From contig NC_081411.1 of the NCBI RefSeq assembly GCF_030272615.1, positions 181,930,977 through 181,994,976 of the forward strand: 64,000 nt of DNA. Reading direction: 5' to 3'. This DNA is from Cryptomeria japonica. Its lineage: Eukaryota > Streptophyta > Pinopsida > Cupressales > Cupressaceae. Below, one piece after another: positions 46,988-57,942 of the stretch. The first letter of the stretch is position 1; every line of letters starts with the position of its first letter. The translations under genes and the position numbers were made by a program. Under the pieces are notes generated by a model. It saw nothing but the letters and a program-made list of their open reading frames with translations. It had not been told where the DNA came from and searched no databases.

Positions 46988-48737
46988 TAGAAAATATTAG
47001 TTCAACTTAGTTCTATGATATTAAAATCAATAATTGCATTTCTAAAGCTTTTATTACTCATTGATCATCACAACCAAATTTTAATTTTTTAGTGATATTG
47101 TTTTAGCTCATGCAAAAATAGGATATGACAATGAGGCTCAAACAAAATACATGATTGTGTAGTATGAAAAATAAAACTTCATGATCTTGATATGGTTAGC
47201 ATAGTGAATGGTATTTCTTTTGATTGGCCTATGTAAACTAGTTTTTAGATTTAGAATTTCAATCATTAACACTCCATCCCTTTTTCACACATGCTTGCCA
47301 ACCTGAAAGTCCACCCATCTCACATTAGTTAAATTATCTTATTTCCCCTAATATTGAAATGATATATTGGATATTTCATTTAGAACAGAAATTAAATACT
47401 GATTTACAGTTGAATCCCCTAGACAAAATATTTATTACACCTTGGCTTGTATTTAAATCATATATTGTTGTGGGTAATCAAAATTAAAGAGCATTTAAAG
47501 AATAATATCATTTAAGAAAACACAACAAGAAAATTAGTAATATATGAGCATTATTTTTTTTGTCCTTCATTATAAATATTATACACGCAGAATCTCTCAA
47601 TCAAATGTTTGTATATTTTCTTCACATCTCTAGCAAAAACCTACATAAAATTGCCACACCAAAATTCATGGATAAAACTATAATCAATTGAATTTAAATG
47701 TGCATTCTAAACATGATATTATTTCTATGTGTGCATCTTTGTACAAATATATCATTATCAACCATTTCACAAATTGAATTAGTTAGAACCTTTTGAGTTT
47801 AGATCCATTTGGAAAGCAATAGTAGTTTCTATTGGTCCTCACCATTAAAATCCATTGCAAAAATAAGAAATAGAAGTTTAAAATCCTTGTCCCTCAATTA
47901 AATTTAGCAAAAGCATAAATGTACTACCCACTTGTCTAGCTCATTGACCCACCCCAATTGTGATGTGCTTCTACAAGAAGCAATGACTTACTTATTTTTT
48001 GTTATATCTTATCTCATAAATCTTTAACTGAAGTCTCTCCATTAATTCTTCATATGCAACTATCAAATTGTCACAACTAATTACTTTAATGTCCACTAAG
48101 TTATCACCAAACTTTTTGAATAAGATTAGTCACACTATAAAAAAAAATAACCCAATCATAAACATGAAAAAAAACTTTATAATTACTTTAAAAAATACAA
48201 TAAAAATAGTATTAATGTACAAGCATAATATTGAAATAACAAAGAAGAAAGTACCTACTTATAAAGGAAAAATTTATACAAAATCCAATGTCTCCTAAGT
48301 TTAAGGATGAAACTATTATTATTTTCCATTATGATGGGGGTGTGAGGAGACTGATGTGAAAGTGATTTGACTTACCAAAATTTGCTTCTTATTTTAGATG
48401 CAGCTTATCAACAATTGTAGTTAAAGCTTCTCAGATTCTCCAATTTTCGCCTTTCCTCACGTTCCACGCGCACAACTTCGTCAACATTCCTTGCTCGCTA
48501 AGAATAGGAAATTGCCAATAAAGCCGTTCATAATTTTGGTGAGTAATTATCGTGGTAATTATCCATTCTCCTTGTCGCAATTTAAATTTCCATGTAGAAT
48601 CTTTAAAGGATTCGTTTATGGTGTGAGGTGGAGGAGAGCTACTGACTACAACCACACAACATATGATGATGATTGCTCTCGGTGAACGCCAAATGTCTGA
48701 ACGTGGAAGATAAGCCTCAGAAAGCAAACCAGTTTTC
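46988..48737. repeat. Direct segmental duplication, copy D2
   Basis: The copy that adjoins TNL copy 2. It covers the 3' flank of the gene and most of exon 5 (48389-48737). Because exon 5 continues past 48737 to its acceptor at 48800, D2 is the source position and D1 the derived, truncated copy. Confidence 0.88.
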
Positions 48738-48799
48738 AAGTTGGCTTCCACACGGTCCGCTGCTCTTCCAACCACTTGAATAAAGCCCGAAGGAAGACG
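48389..48799 (-). CDS. TNL copy 2, exon 5: C-terminal domain with a late stop
   Basis: Acceptor tttcaattcag at 48800-48810. It begins RLPSGFIQVVGRAADRVEAN and continues LSEAYLPRSDIWRSPRAIII, CCVVVVSSSPPPHTINESFK, GEWIITTIITHQNYERLYWQ and AWNVRKGENWRI, followed by TGA at 48431-48433. In the duplicate at 46045 this codon is TGC (Cys) and 14 more residues follow to the true TAA (here at 48389-48391). It is the post-LRR region of the receptor, with a hydrophobic strand and a Trp-rich part that suggest a beta-rich fold. The function of such post-LRR domains is only partly known. Copy 1 has no equivalent. Confidence 0.8.
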
Positions 48800-48990
48800 C
48801 TGAATTGAAAAAGGAAAAAAACTCTTGGTTTGCATAAAGGAATTTATTTTCATTTACAGATCCACTTTAAACATTACATTAAAAATCTACAGTGTTAGTG
48901 AGAATAAAACTGATGGTTCATTGTGAACTGGAATAGATTTACCGTCAAAAAGGGAAGATTGCGTATAAAATGAATGCTTGAAATCAATAC

Positions 48991-51900
48991 CTTGAGTTTC
49001 GGAACGCAATACTGTATTGCTGCTTTGCTGCAATATAGAAACTGAATAGCTTCCAATGCTTGTAATTCTTGAATACCTTCTATGTTCTTCAGACTTTTAC
49101 AAGAGTTGACGATAATGCTCTTCAAACAGCTCAGTCTGCCAAGAATGGGCAATTCTCTGCACTGTTGAACTCTGAGATCGATCAGGGTAGTTGGCAGTGT
49201 TAAGTTCTGTAACTTCTCACAAGAGTTGATTGCAATCATCTTCAACCGGTTCAGTTTAGCAAAACTTGGCAACTCCTCGAGCTCAGGACTCTCGCAAATG
49301 GACAACTCTTCAAGCTCTGTGAGATTTTCGATTGCTGTCAACATTTGCGATCCTCTGTACAGATTCTGCACAGTGAGTTTGATGAGTGTAGTTGGCAGTA
49401 TTATGTTGTGCAGCTTCTCACAAGAATAAAATGCAATCATCTCCAAGCAGCTCAGTCCGGCAAGAATGGGCAACTCCTTCAGCTCAGGACACTCACCAAT
49501 GCATATGTCTGTAAGCTCTGTAAGATTGCTAATTCCTGCTACCATACGCAATCCTCTGCACCTACGCACTGTGAGTTTGATGAGCCTAGTTGGAAGTATT
49601 ATGTTGTGCAGCTTCTCACAAGAATCAATTACAATCATCTTCTAGCGGCTCATTCTTGCAAGACTTGGCAACTCCTCAAGCTCGGGACTCTCACAAATGG
49701 ACAACTATTCAAGTTCTGTGAGATTTTCTACTGCTGTCAACATTTGTGATCCTCTGTACAGATTCTGCACAGTGAGCTTGCTGAGAGTAGTTGGCAATAT
49801 TATGTTGTGCAGCTTCTCACAAGAATAAATTGCAATCATCTTCAAGCAGCTCAGTCGGGTAAGACTTGGCAACTCCTTAAGCTCAGGACACTCACCAATT
49901 CATATGTCTGTAAGCTTTGTAAGATTGCTAATTCCTGCTAACATACACAATCCTCTGCACCTACGCACTGTGAGTTTGATGAGCGTAGTTGGAAGTATTA
50001 TGTTGTGCAGCTTCTCACAAGAATCAATTGCAATCATCTCCAAGCAGCTCAGTCCGGCAAGAATGGGCAACTCCTTAAGCTCAGGACACTCACCAATGCA
50101 TATGTCTGTAAGCTTTGTAAGATTGCTAATTCCTGCTAACATACACAATCCTCTGCACCTACGGACTGTGAGTTTGATGAGCGTAGTTGGAAGTATTATG
50201 TTGTGCAGCTTCTCACAAGAATCAATTGCAATCATCTCCAAGCAGCTCAGTCCGGCAAGAATGGGCAACTCCTTAAGCTCAGGACACTCACCAATGCATA
50301 TGTCTGTAAGCTTTGTAAGATTGCTAATTCCTGCTAACATACACAATCCTCTGCACCTACGCACTGTGAGTTTGATGAGCGTAGTTGGAAGTATTATGTT
50401 GTGCAGCTTCTCACAAGAATCAATTACAATCATCTTCAGGCGGCTCATTCTTGCAAGACTTGGCAACTCCTCAAGCTCGGGACTCTCACAAATGGACAAC
50501 TCTTCAAGTTCTGTGAGATTTTCTACTGCTGTCAACGTTTGCGATCCTCTGTACAGATTCTGCACGGTGAGTTTGACGAGAGTACTTGGCAGTATTATGT
50601 TGTGCAGCTTCTCACAAGAATAAATTGCAATCATCTTCAAGCAGCTCAGTCGGGCAAGACTTGGCAACTCCTTAAGCTCAGGACACTCACCAATGCATAT
50701 GTCTGTAAGCTTTGTAAAATTGCCAATTCCTGCTACCATACACAATCCTCTGCACCTACGCACTGTGAGTTTGATGAGCGTAGTTGGAAGTATTATGCTG
50801 TGCAGCTTCTCACAAGAATCAATTACAATCATCTTCAAGTGGCTCATTCTTGCAAGACTTGGCAACTCCTCAAGCTCCGGACTGTCACAAATGGACAACT
50901 CTTCAAGTTCTGTGAGATTTTCTACTGCTGTCAACGTTTGCGATCCTCTGTACAGATTCTGCACAGTGAGTTTGATGAGAGTAGTTGGCAGTATTATGTT
51001 GTGCAGCTTCTCACAAGAATAAATTGCAATCATCTTCAAGCAGCTCAGTCGGGCAAGACTTGGCAACTCCTTAAGCTCGGGACACTCACCAATGCAGATG
51101 TCCGTAATCTTTGTAAGATAGCCGATTTCTGCTATCATTCGCAATCCTCTGCACCTACGCACTGTGAGTTTGATGAGTGTAGTTGGCAATATTATGCTGT
51201 GCAGCTTCTCACATGAATAAATTGCAATCATCTCCAAGAACCTCAGTCCAGCGAGAATGGGCAACTCCTCAAGCTCAGGACACTCACCAATGCATATGTC
51301 TGTAAGCTTTGTAAGATTGCCGATTCCTGCTACCATTCGCAATCCTCTGCACCTACGCACTGTGAGCTTGATGAGCGTCGTTGGAAGTATTATGTTGTGC
51401 AGCTTCTCACAGGAATCGATTACAATGATCTTCAAGCAGCTCAGTCTTGAAAAACTTGGCAACTCCTCGAGCTCACTACTCTCACAAATGGACAACTCTT
51501 CAAGTTCTGTGAGATTTTCGATTGCTGTCAACATTTGCGATCCTCTGTACAGATTCTGAACTGTGAGTTTGATGAGTGTAGTTGGCAATATTATGTTGTG
51601 CAGCTTCTCACAAGAATAAATTGCAATCATCTCCAAGAACTTCATTCCGGCGAAAATTGGCAACTCCTTAAGCTCAGGACACTCACCAATGCATATATCT
51701 GTAAGTTTTGTAAGACTGCGGGTCCCTTCCACCATTTGCAAATTTTTGCACCGTTGCACTGTGATTTTCAAGACTGACGCTGGCAATATTATCTTATGCA
51801 ACTTCTCGGAAGAGTTAATGGTGATTATCTCCAGGCGGCTCAATTCGGCAAGAAATGGCAACTCAATCTCCGGACACTCGGTGATTTCCAGCTCTGTCAG

Positions 51901-54116
51901 CTTTGAAAGATCATCCATTCCTGCAATCTTTTGCAAATGTCTGCAACGTTGCACAATTAGATTGGTGAGCCTTGCTGGCAGTGTTATGTTTTGCAGCTTA
52001 TCACATGACTCAATATTAATCTCCTTCACCCAGCTCAGTTCCCGACAATTACGTATGGACAACTCCTCAAGCTCGTGACAACCACTAATCGAAATCCATT
52101 CCACAACAAAGTTACTCGACACTCTCTTGATATTTTGACATTTGTTCAACTGAAAAGACTTGATCTTCCCACAACCATCAAATGTTATTGTCTGGAGAGA
52201 GTCGATAGCCTCAAGACGCAACTCAAGCTCGAGCTGCCCACACTGAGAAATAATCAGTTCTACCGGATTCTTGAGATGGGATATTTCTGAAACACTTTTC
52301 AGTTCTTTACAAGCAACTAACTGAAGATTCTTCAGTGTTCTTGGCAAAGTAACTTGCTGTAGCTTCCTACATCTGAATATGCGAATCTCCACCAAGCAAG
52401 TTAAACGTGCAAAACAAGGCAGCTCTTCAAGCTCCGGACAATCCGATATCCACAACTGTGCCAGATGGCCCATATCAAGGTTACCCCTTACTGCTTTCAA
52501 AATCACACAATCAGTCACGTGAAGATAACTGAACTTACCCCATCCATCAATTGTAATCCTTTCCAGGCAACTTAGACCACACACAACTGGCATCTCCTCA
52601 AACACTGGACACTCGCTAATATGCAGCTCTCTAAGCTTTGTCAGATGCCCTATTCCTGCTATAAATTGTAGTTTCATGCACCGCTGCAGTGTGATTTCGA
52701 TGAGTGTAGTTGGCAATGTTATGTTGTACACACTCAAACATTCAACAATGGTAATCCTCTTCAGGGAGTTCAAGCTAGAAAGATTCAATTCAAGCCGAAG
52801 TTTGGGGCACCTTTTTATATTTAGCTCTGCAAGTGTTCTTAGACCAGAAATTCCTACCATTGTTTTAAGTTCTCGGCAAGAATTTAACTCAAGGCGCTTC
52901 AGAGTAGTTGGTAAGTCATGTTTTGCAGGCTCCCGCACCGGAGAATGCGAATTTCCTCAAGGTAAATTAGCTGCCCAAAAGATGGCAGCTCTTTAAGCAT
53001 CGGACAATCCGATATGGATAATCCATCAAGATCAAAGTTACCAGACACTCCTTTCAGATTACCACAATCAGTCAAAGTGAGGTAATTGAGCTTCCCACAT
53101 CCATCAATTATAATCATCTCTAAGCACCTTCGACCACAAATAACTGGAAAACTCTTAAGCTCTGGACAGCCACAAATGTTCACCACTCGAATCATTTCGA
53201 ATGATATTCCTGATACTGTTTCCAGATTTTTACAGTCCTTCACCTCAAAACATTTTAGCTTCACAGACCTATCAGCTTTTATCCTTTTGAGACTGTTAAA
53301 ACCCGCTAGACACAAATCAAGCTGCAGCATTCCACACCGAGAAATACTAATTTCTACAAGCTTTAGAAGATAAGATAGTCCCGTCACACTTTTCAAATGA
53401 TCACAGTCCTTAACAATAAGATTTTCCAGGCAATGCAGATGTGCAAGACATAGCTCATGAAGCTTTGGACATCTACTAATATTCAATTCAACTAGCATCT
53501 TAAAATTAAATATTCCTGGCACACTAGTCATATTGCAATTTTCAATTCTGATCGTTTTCATGCAGCTCAGATGACCAAGATTTGGCTCCTCAAGCATAGA
53601 ACATTCAGCAATGCTCAATTCTTCAAGCTCTGTAAAATCAGATGTCACTGACAAAATTCTGAGAAATTCACACTTGCTAACATTAAGACATTTCAATGTT
53701 TCAACTCTTCTAAATTGTAATTCAATAAGATTCCTCAGGGAAGAAATTTCCAAGGGTTGAAGGCTAGGACAATAATTTCCGTCAATTACAATTCTTCTTA
53801 CGTTTTCTTGTTCTCTAATTACTAAATCTTCAAGCAAACTCAATGGGGCCTTAACCGTGACAGACTTTGTGCCACCGTTCAATGGAACCGTAAAAGACGA
53901 AGTCTCTTTCACAGAAGTCGTAGGGAGGGATCCTGAAAGTCTTCTACATGTCTTCACAACCAATGACTTCATTTTTGACATGTGTTGACCCGCATTGACT
54001 TCCTTTTGGACTTCCTTTCCGACTTTCTTTTCCACATGAGTTAATATACCTAAGAAATCTGGATACTCTTCTAAAAAGGTTCCATAAATCTCCAGTTTCT
54101 TCAATTCGGAGGGAGC
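48991..54116 (-). CDS. TNL copy 2, exon 4: giant LRR exon
   Basis: 5126 bp starting APSELKKLEIYG and ending PKLK at donor AAG|GTATTG. The first ~400 codons match copy 1 until the 1-bp deletion near 52913. After it, 1012 codons are open in the shifted frame to the TGA at 49900. Two TAG codons follow (49705-49707, 49642-49644), then open sequence to the donor. Including the missing base, about 1709 codons would be encoded, against about 971 in copy 1. The extra length comes from tandem units of 198 and 201 bp between about 49340 and 51740. LRRs follow LxxLxIxECPELKELPxLAxLSxLxMI. Confidence 0.9.
49340..51740 (-). repeat. Amplified LRR units of 198 and 201 bp
   Basis: Two unit types alternate. 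Type A (198 bp, 66 residues) carries LTVRRCRGL. Type B (201 bp, 67 residues) carries LTVQNLYRGSQ. The type B marker gatcctctgtaca on the plus strand is at 49349, 49748, 50543, 50942 and 51539. The spacings are 399, 795, 399 and 597, exactly 201 plus one, three, one and two times 198. Three type A units follow one another near 49810-50404; the pair 50009-50206 and 50207-50404 differ at one base in 198 (50163). This is a higher-order array made by unequal exchange inside the coding exon, and it keeps the reading frame. Confidence 0.93.
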
Positions 54117-54334
54117 CTGAAACTCAAAACAAATTAGATATAATCGGGAATCCGCCATTGAAGATTCTGAAATGATTACTGTTCCTTTTAGTCAATCTAA
54201 TAGAACAATTATAACAGCAGAGAAAAAAATAATAATGCTTACAGCTTGTAATATTGAAAATGATGAATATCTACCATGACATAATACATACAATTAATGG
54301 AGACTTTAACATTTTATGTAATATAAAAGAATAC

Positions 54335-54637
54335 CTCTGCATCATGCTGCCACAATCTTTTGAAATATCCATTGCTGATTCTCAGGAACTGCATGTTTTG
54401 AAGCGGAATCCATGAAGGAATTCCTGGCTGTACGCTCAAATTTAAATTGGAAGAATTTGGTCCGGAATATAGATATGGATACCAAATATGAAGCAATAAC
54501 AAACATGATGACATTTCTACACTATCAGCGGATTCCCCTAGAAAGAATTTAACTTGAGAATTGAGAGACTTGTCAAAATATGAATGGAAACACCTTCCTT
54601 TGGTTTGAGCAACAATGTTTTCAAACTTCATTGATTC
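54335..54637 (-). CDS. TNL copy 2, exon 3: linker, 27 bp shorter than copy 1
   Basis: 303 bp, phase 0 at both ends. It begins ESMKFENIVAQTKG and ends HDAE. It lacks nine residues present in copy 1 after NSSNLN, an in-frame deletion that removes one LxxLxxL-like turn. Otherwise nearly identical. Confidence 0.87.
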
Positions 54638-54753
54638 CTGCATCATAGAAGGGATTCATTTTACTTTGAAATATGGTGCATTCACATAAGTTGAGATTGA
54701 GATATCATTTTAATTTGGTGCACAGCAGAATTATGAAAGAGGATCACGCATAC

Positions 54754-55879
54754 CAATTTTTTAAGATCCCGATGACGCCACAAGCGACGAGGTTCGTTGA
54801 GCTCATTTGCCATTTGCCTCCCTAAGTCCCGCAAGTCGTCATGCATTCTCAATAGAGGTATGGGATCTTCTATTTCTTCAACAAGACACTTGTCCTTTAG
54901 TGCTTGCAATCCATTTTCAGCACTCCATCCCGATGCCTTCCACACCCTTATGGCTATACACTTTAGTTGGTCAACAAAAAAGCATGCCATGTCCATAAAA
55001 ATTGGTTTTTCCTCTGTGTTCAAAGCATCAAAGCTTATTTTAAGGCTTTTTTTGATATCTCCATGCATTGTCCCACCAAGTTTCTGAAGCTCTAACCTCC
55101 AATAGTTTTCATCTCGACCATGGACATGCCTTCCCAGAACTTGAAGAGAGAGGGGTAAGCCTCCACACACACCTAAGAAGTCGTCAACAAGATCTTCATA
55201 TCCACTGGCAGGATGAGGTTGAGAGAAAGCATGCCAAGTAAAAAGTTGTCTGGCATCCTCTTTATCCATTCCTTTTAAATGATAACCTACATCAATTCCC
55301 TCGGCTATAAGGATTCCTACATCTCGTGTTGTAATTATTACCAGACTATTGCCAGACTTTTCTAACATATGCTTAATCGATAGAGCGTCTAACTGTTTTA
55401 GGTGATCAATATCATCTAGAACAAGTAGAAAACTCAAAGAACTACTTCTTTCTATACAATTAAAAATATAGCTTTCTCCTTCCTCTATACTTTCAAAAGG
55501 AAGCCCATCTTCATTGAAGAAATCTTTAAGGAGTTTCTTTTGTAATGAAGGTAAATTACATCTAACTGAGGCTTCCCGGACATCAAATAGAAAGCAAGAT
55601 CGAGCATATTGTTGACGCTTTCTGTTGAACAACTCTTTCGAAAGAGTTGTTTTTCCCACTCCGCCCATGCCAAAGATGCCGACGATCTTAGCCTTCCATT
55701 CCTCTTCTCTATTCATTCCACAGTGGATTTCAAAATCTTGAACAAGATTGTGAAGGCATCGCCTTTCAAAATCTTGTACGAGCTTGTCAAGTGCTACTGG
55801 ATATTTGGCAACATGCAAAGGCTTTATCCTCTGTACTTCCCTTTGGACTGCTGATAGTATGCTTTTATGGTCACCGATA
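54754..55879 (-). CDS. TNL copy 2, exon 2: NB-ARC domain (intact)
   Basis: 1126 bp, open throughout. It runs from IGDHKSILS-type linker to DLKKL at the donor ttg|gtatgc. Motifs: P-loop GMGGVGKTT (residues about 250-258), kinase-2 LLVLDDIDHL, RNBS-B SLVIITTRD, GLPL (GGLPLSLQVLG) and MHD (LRMHDDLRDLG). All nucleotide-binding signatures are kept. Differences from copy 1 are scattered single residues (for example HLKQL for HLEQL). Confidence 0.94.
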
Positions 55880-55981
55880 CTTTACCAAAAAAGAAATAAA
55901 TTTTGGTTACCAAATGCAACATATTTTAATTACAAAGACAATGGAATAAAAGAGAGGCGAATGGAAACATAGGCAACTTAC

Positions 55982-56520
55982 TTGGAATTATTCATTTCGT
56001 AACCTGTGGTGAATGAAATAGATTGGAGGGCTTCCTTCCACTGCTTAAGCTTGTCTAGGTACCTGGATTTATTTTGGTATTGAATGAATGCATCAGCGTA
56101 GACTCCCTTTTCTATATGGCGCAGTGCCCAGGGTTCTACCTCATAAAACACAGGAATAATCTTAGCTGGGCTGTGTAACATGAGAACTAGCTCCGCCAAA
56201 CACCAAGGGGACTCTGCATATCCTTTTGAGAAGATAGAGATGTGAACTGCAGCTGAGCGAATGGCGGTCTCGATGGTAGAAGGAAAGGACTGACCAAGTT
56301 CCATTTCTTCCTTGTCAAGAAAAGCCCGTATTCCCAACTCCTTAAGGGAAGTGTAGAGGGGAAGAGCCAGTGAATATTTGGAATCAGGGCCTCTGTGATT
56401 GATGAAGACATCATACAATGTTGTTGATTCAGAAACCTTTCTCCTTATTCCTTCACGTTCAATTCTTGAGAAAGCTTGACATTCATCTTTTGGTTGGGGG
56501 GACGATGAAGATGATGACAT
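55982..56520 (-). CDS. TNL copy 2, exon 1: TIR domain (intact)
   Basis: Starts at ATG 56520 and encodes 179 codons plus two bases before donor AA|GTAAGT. The TIR domain spans about residues 36-175: LYDVFINHRGPDSKYSLALP, LGIRAFLDKEEMELGQ, HISIFSKGYAESPWCLAELV and the end KLKQWKEALQSISFTTGY. Glu110 in WCLAEL is at the position of the catalytic glutamate of TIR NADases. Unlike copy 1 there is no stop at codon 151 (AAA, Lys). Confidence 0.94.
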
Positions 56521-56780
56521 TGATCACAGCTCAAACCTTTGGAACGCGTTGAACGATATGTGAGAAAGAAGAGACAATTGCACAAGATCAGAGTGACAGT
56601 AGATAAAATAGAAATCAGAGCTCTTGCAGGCAGCTTCGTTCCTTCCCCGAAAGAACAAGGAAACAGCACTTCAGAAAACACGAAAAGCATCGATTTGATT
56701 TAAAGTAGAAAGGAAAGGACAAGCTTAGTGGTTGGGGAAGTCTGGCTTTGTCGGCCACTCACACATAGTGAGAAGCTAAT
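56521..56780 (-). promoter_or_regulatory. Upstream region of TNL copy 2, shared with copy 1
   Basis: Alignable with 10706-10990, including the acaattgcacaagatcagagt, cgaaagaacaagg and gtcggccactc.cacatagtga blocks. Homology ends near 56780. It should contain the 5' UTR and core promoter. The plus-strand unit beginning near 57.0 kb starts close by, so part of this interval may act in both directions. Confidence 0.45.
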
Positions 56781-57052
56781 TTTCCGAGTACTGTAAAGAG
56801 GGGTTTCCGTGTGGGGTTCATTCCCTGTAAAAGTCCTTGATATTTTTATTTTTGTCCCAATCAGCCTTAATTTGTATTATTAATAACCACATGCCTTTAT
56901 ATACCAGTCTTCTCTACCAGTCTTCTCTTTCCGAAATATACCCTCTTGTTAAGCCGATAGGCTTTTTGTATGGGGGTTTGCTTGCTGGTAAAGTGTCAGC
57001 CATTCGGGAAAAAGAATCGGAAAGAAAAGCGGTTGAAAACAGGGTAATGGCA

Positions 57053-57230
57053 TTTATTTCACCGGGCATAAACTGGGCAATGGTATTTATTTCACTGGGC
57101 ATACATTTATTACTGCCAGTTGGAAAGATTACTTCGCACGTTGCAAACTTGAAGGGTTTATTTCACCGGGCATAAACTGGGCAATGGTATTTATTTCACC
57201 GGGCATACATTTATTACTACCAGTTGGAAT
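57053..57230 (+). repeat. 104-bp direct repeat
   Basis: Two copies, offset 104 bp (57053 and 57157), of tttatttcaccgggcataaactgggcaatgg followed by gggcatacatttattac.(g/a)ccagttgga. Within each copy the gg(g)caatggtatttatttcac.gggcata element is itself partly repeated. It lies in the interval between TNL copy 2 and the exon-like segments at 57.4-57.6 kb. Confidence 0.8.
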
Positions 57231-57399
57231 ATGAATTAATTAAATGAGGAGGTGCCGCTATTTTTTGTTTACATCCTTGCTGTTTTTTGGAAACTAGCAT
57301 TGCGTTAAACGAGGTGTTGCTTTTCTTGTTTACATCCTTGCTTGTTTTCCAGTCATTTTGGTCATTTTATGTGAAGTGTAGATCTACCTTCTCCACTAC

Positions 57400-57680
57400 T
57401 GCGTTCGTAATCTTCTGTTGGAGACTTCTTTGAAATTTGCAGGTGAGTGAGGTGTTTTTCTTTGTGGGATCTAAGCCTGGTTTTTTTTCCTGTTGTTTTC
57501 TTTAGTTTTCTCATGTAATGTTTGCTGCCTATTTGGGTTTTTGCAGGAAGAAGGTGATTTCTTTGCCCTGTTTACATTTGCTAAATCAAAGGAGAAAAGG
57601 ACGGAAGCTCTGAAGATTTGTTTCAAGTTTGCAGGTGAGTTCCCTAAAATGGTTAGTATTGTAGCTTATTGGCATGAATA
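57400..57680 (+). other. Exon-like segments of an unidentified plus-strand transcript
   Basis: Two places show strong splice signals: a donor tttgcag|gtgagtgagg after 57442, and a complete internal exon 57547-57634 between acceptor ggtttttgcag and donor tttgcag|gtgagttcc. The 88-bp exon can be read as EEGDFFALFTFAKSKEKRTE and on, in one frame. No downstream coding exon could be tied to it. It may be the 5' UTR of a transcript divergent from TNL copy 2, possibly one that reads into the RPA1-like gene at 59893. Confidence 0.35.
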
Positions 57681-57942
57681 GACTGTGAACAGGTGGTGGA
57701 GTTGCTGAGGGAATATAAGAACCTATTTTCTAAGAATTTAATACAGAAGGAGCTTACCCACTTTGTTCCTTATTTGTTTCACGTCCAATAGGCTACAATA
57801 AAATACTAATTCATCAATATAGCTGTTGAATAGGGGATTTCATATAAACATATTGCTTTTGGAGGGAAGAAAACATATCTGGTAATACAGATGATAGAAC
57901 ATAGTTAAATTTAGAGATATTTGTCAAACTCAAAGACATCCA

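Larger units (their letters stand above)
48389..56520 (-). pseudogene. TIR-NB-ARC-LRR immune receptor, copy 2 (disrupted, expanded LRR)
   Basis: A five-exon TNL on the minus strand: TIR 56520-55982, NB-ARC 55879-54754, linker 54637-54335, LRR 54116-48991 and C-terminal exon 48799-48389. All introns are GT-AG and all phases agree with copy 1. TIR, NB-ARC and linker are open. In the LRR exon a 1-bp deletion at about 52911-52915 (ctttacc in copy 1, cttacc here) shifts the frame. The exon is 5126 bp, one short of a multiple of three, so this is its only net shift. Downstream in-frame stops lie at 49900-49902, 49705-49707 and 49642-49644, and in exon 5 at 48431-48433. The predicted product is a TNL of about 1060 residues ending QNMTYQLL within the LRRs. 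The following ~1000 open codons suggest that the shift is recent or a sequence error. Confidence 0.93.

Noticed and set aside
49910-50505. Regular ~198-bp repeats considered as a CRISPR-like or satellite array
   Set aside because: There are no unique spacers, and the units encode LRRs in frame inside a gene exon.
49904-51777. Long plus-strand open frames (up to 271 codons) across the LRR array
   Set aside because: They are the reverse of the TNL LRR exon. They are long only because the repeated unit happens to lack stops on the other strand, and they have repetitive Ser/Cys/Leu composition without any motif.
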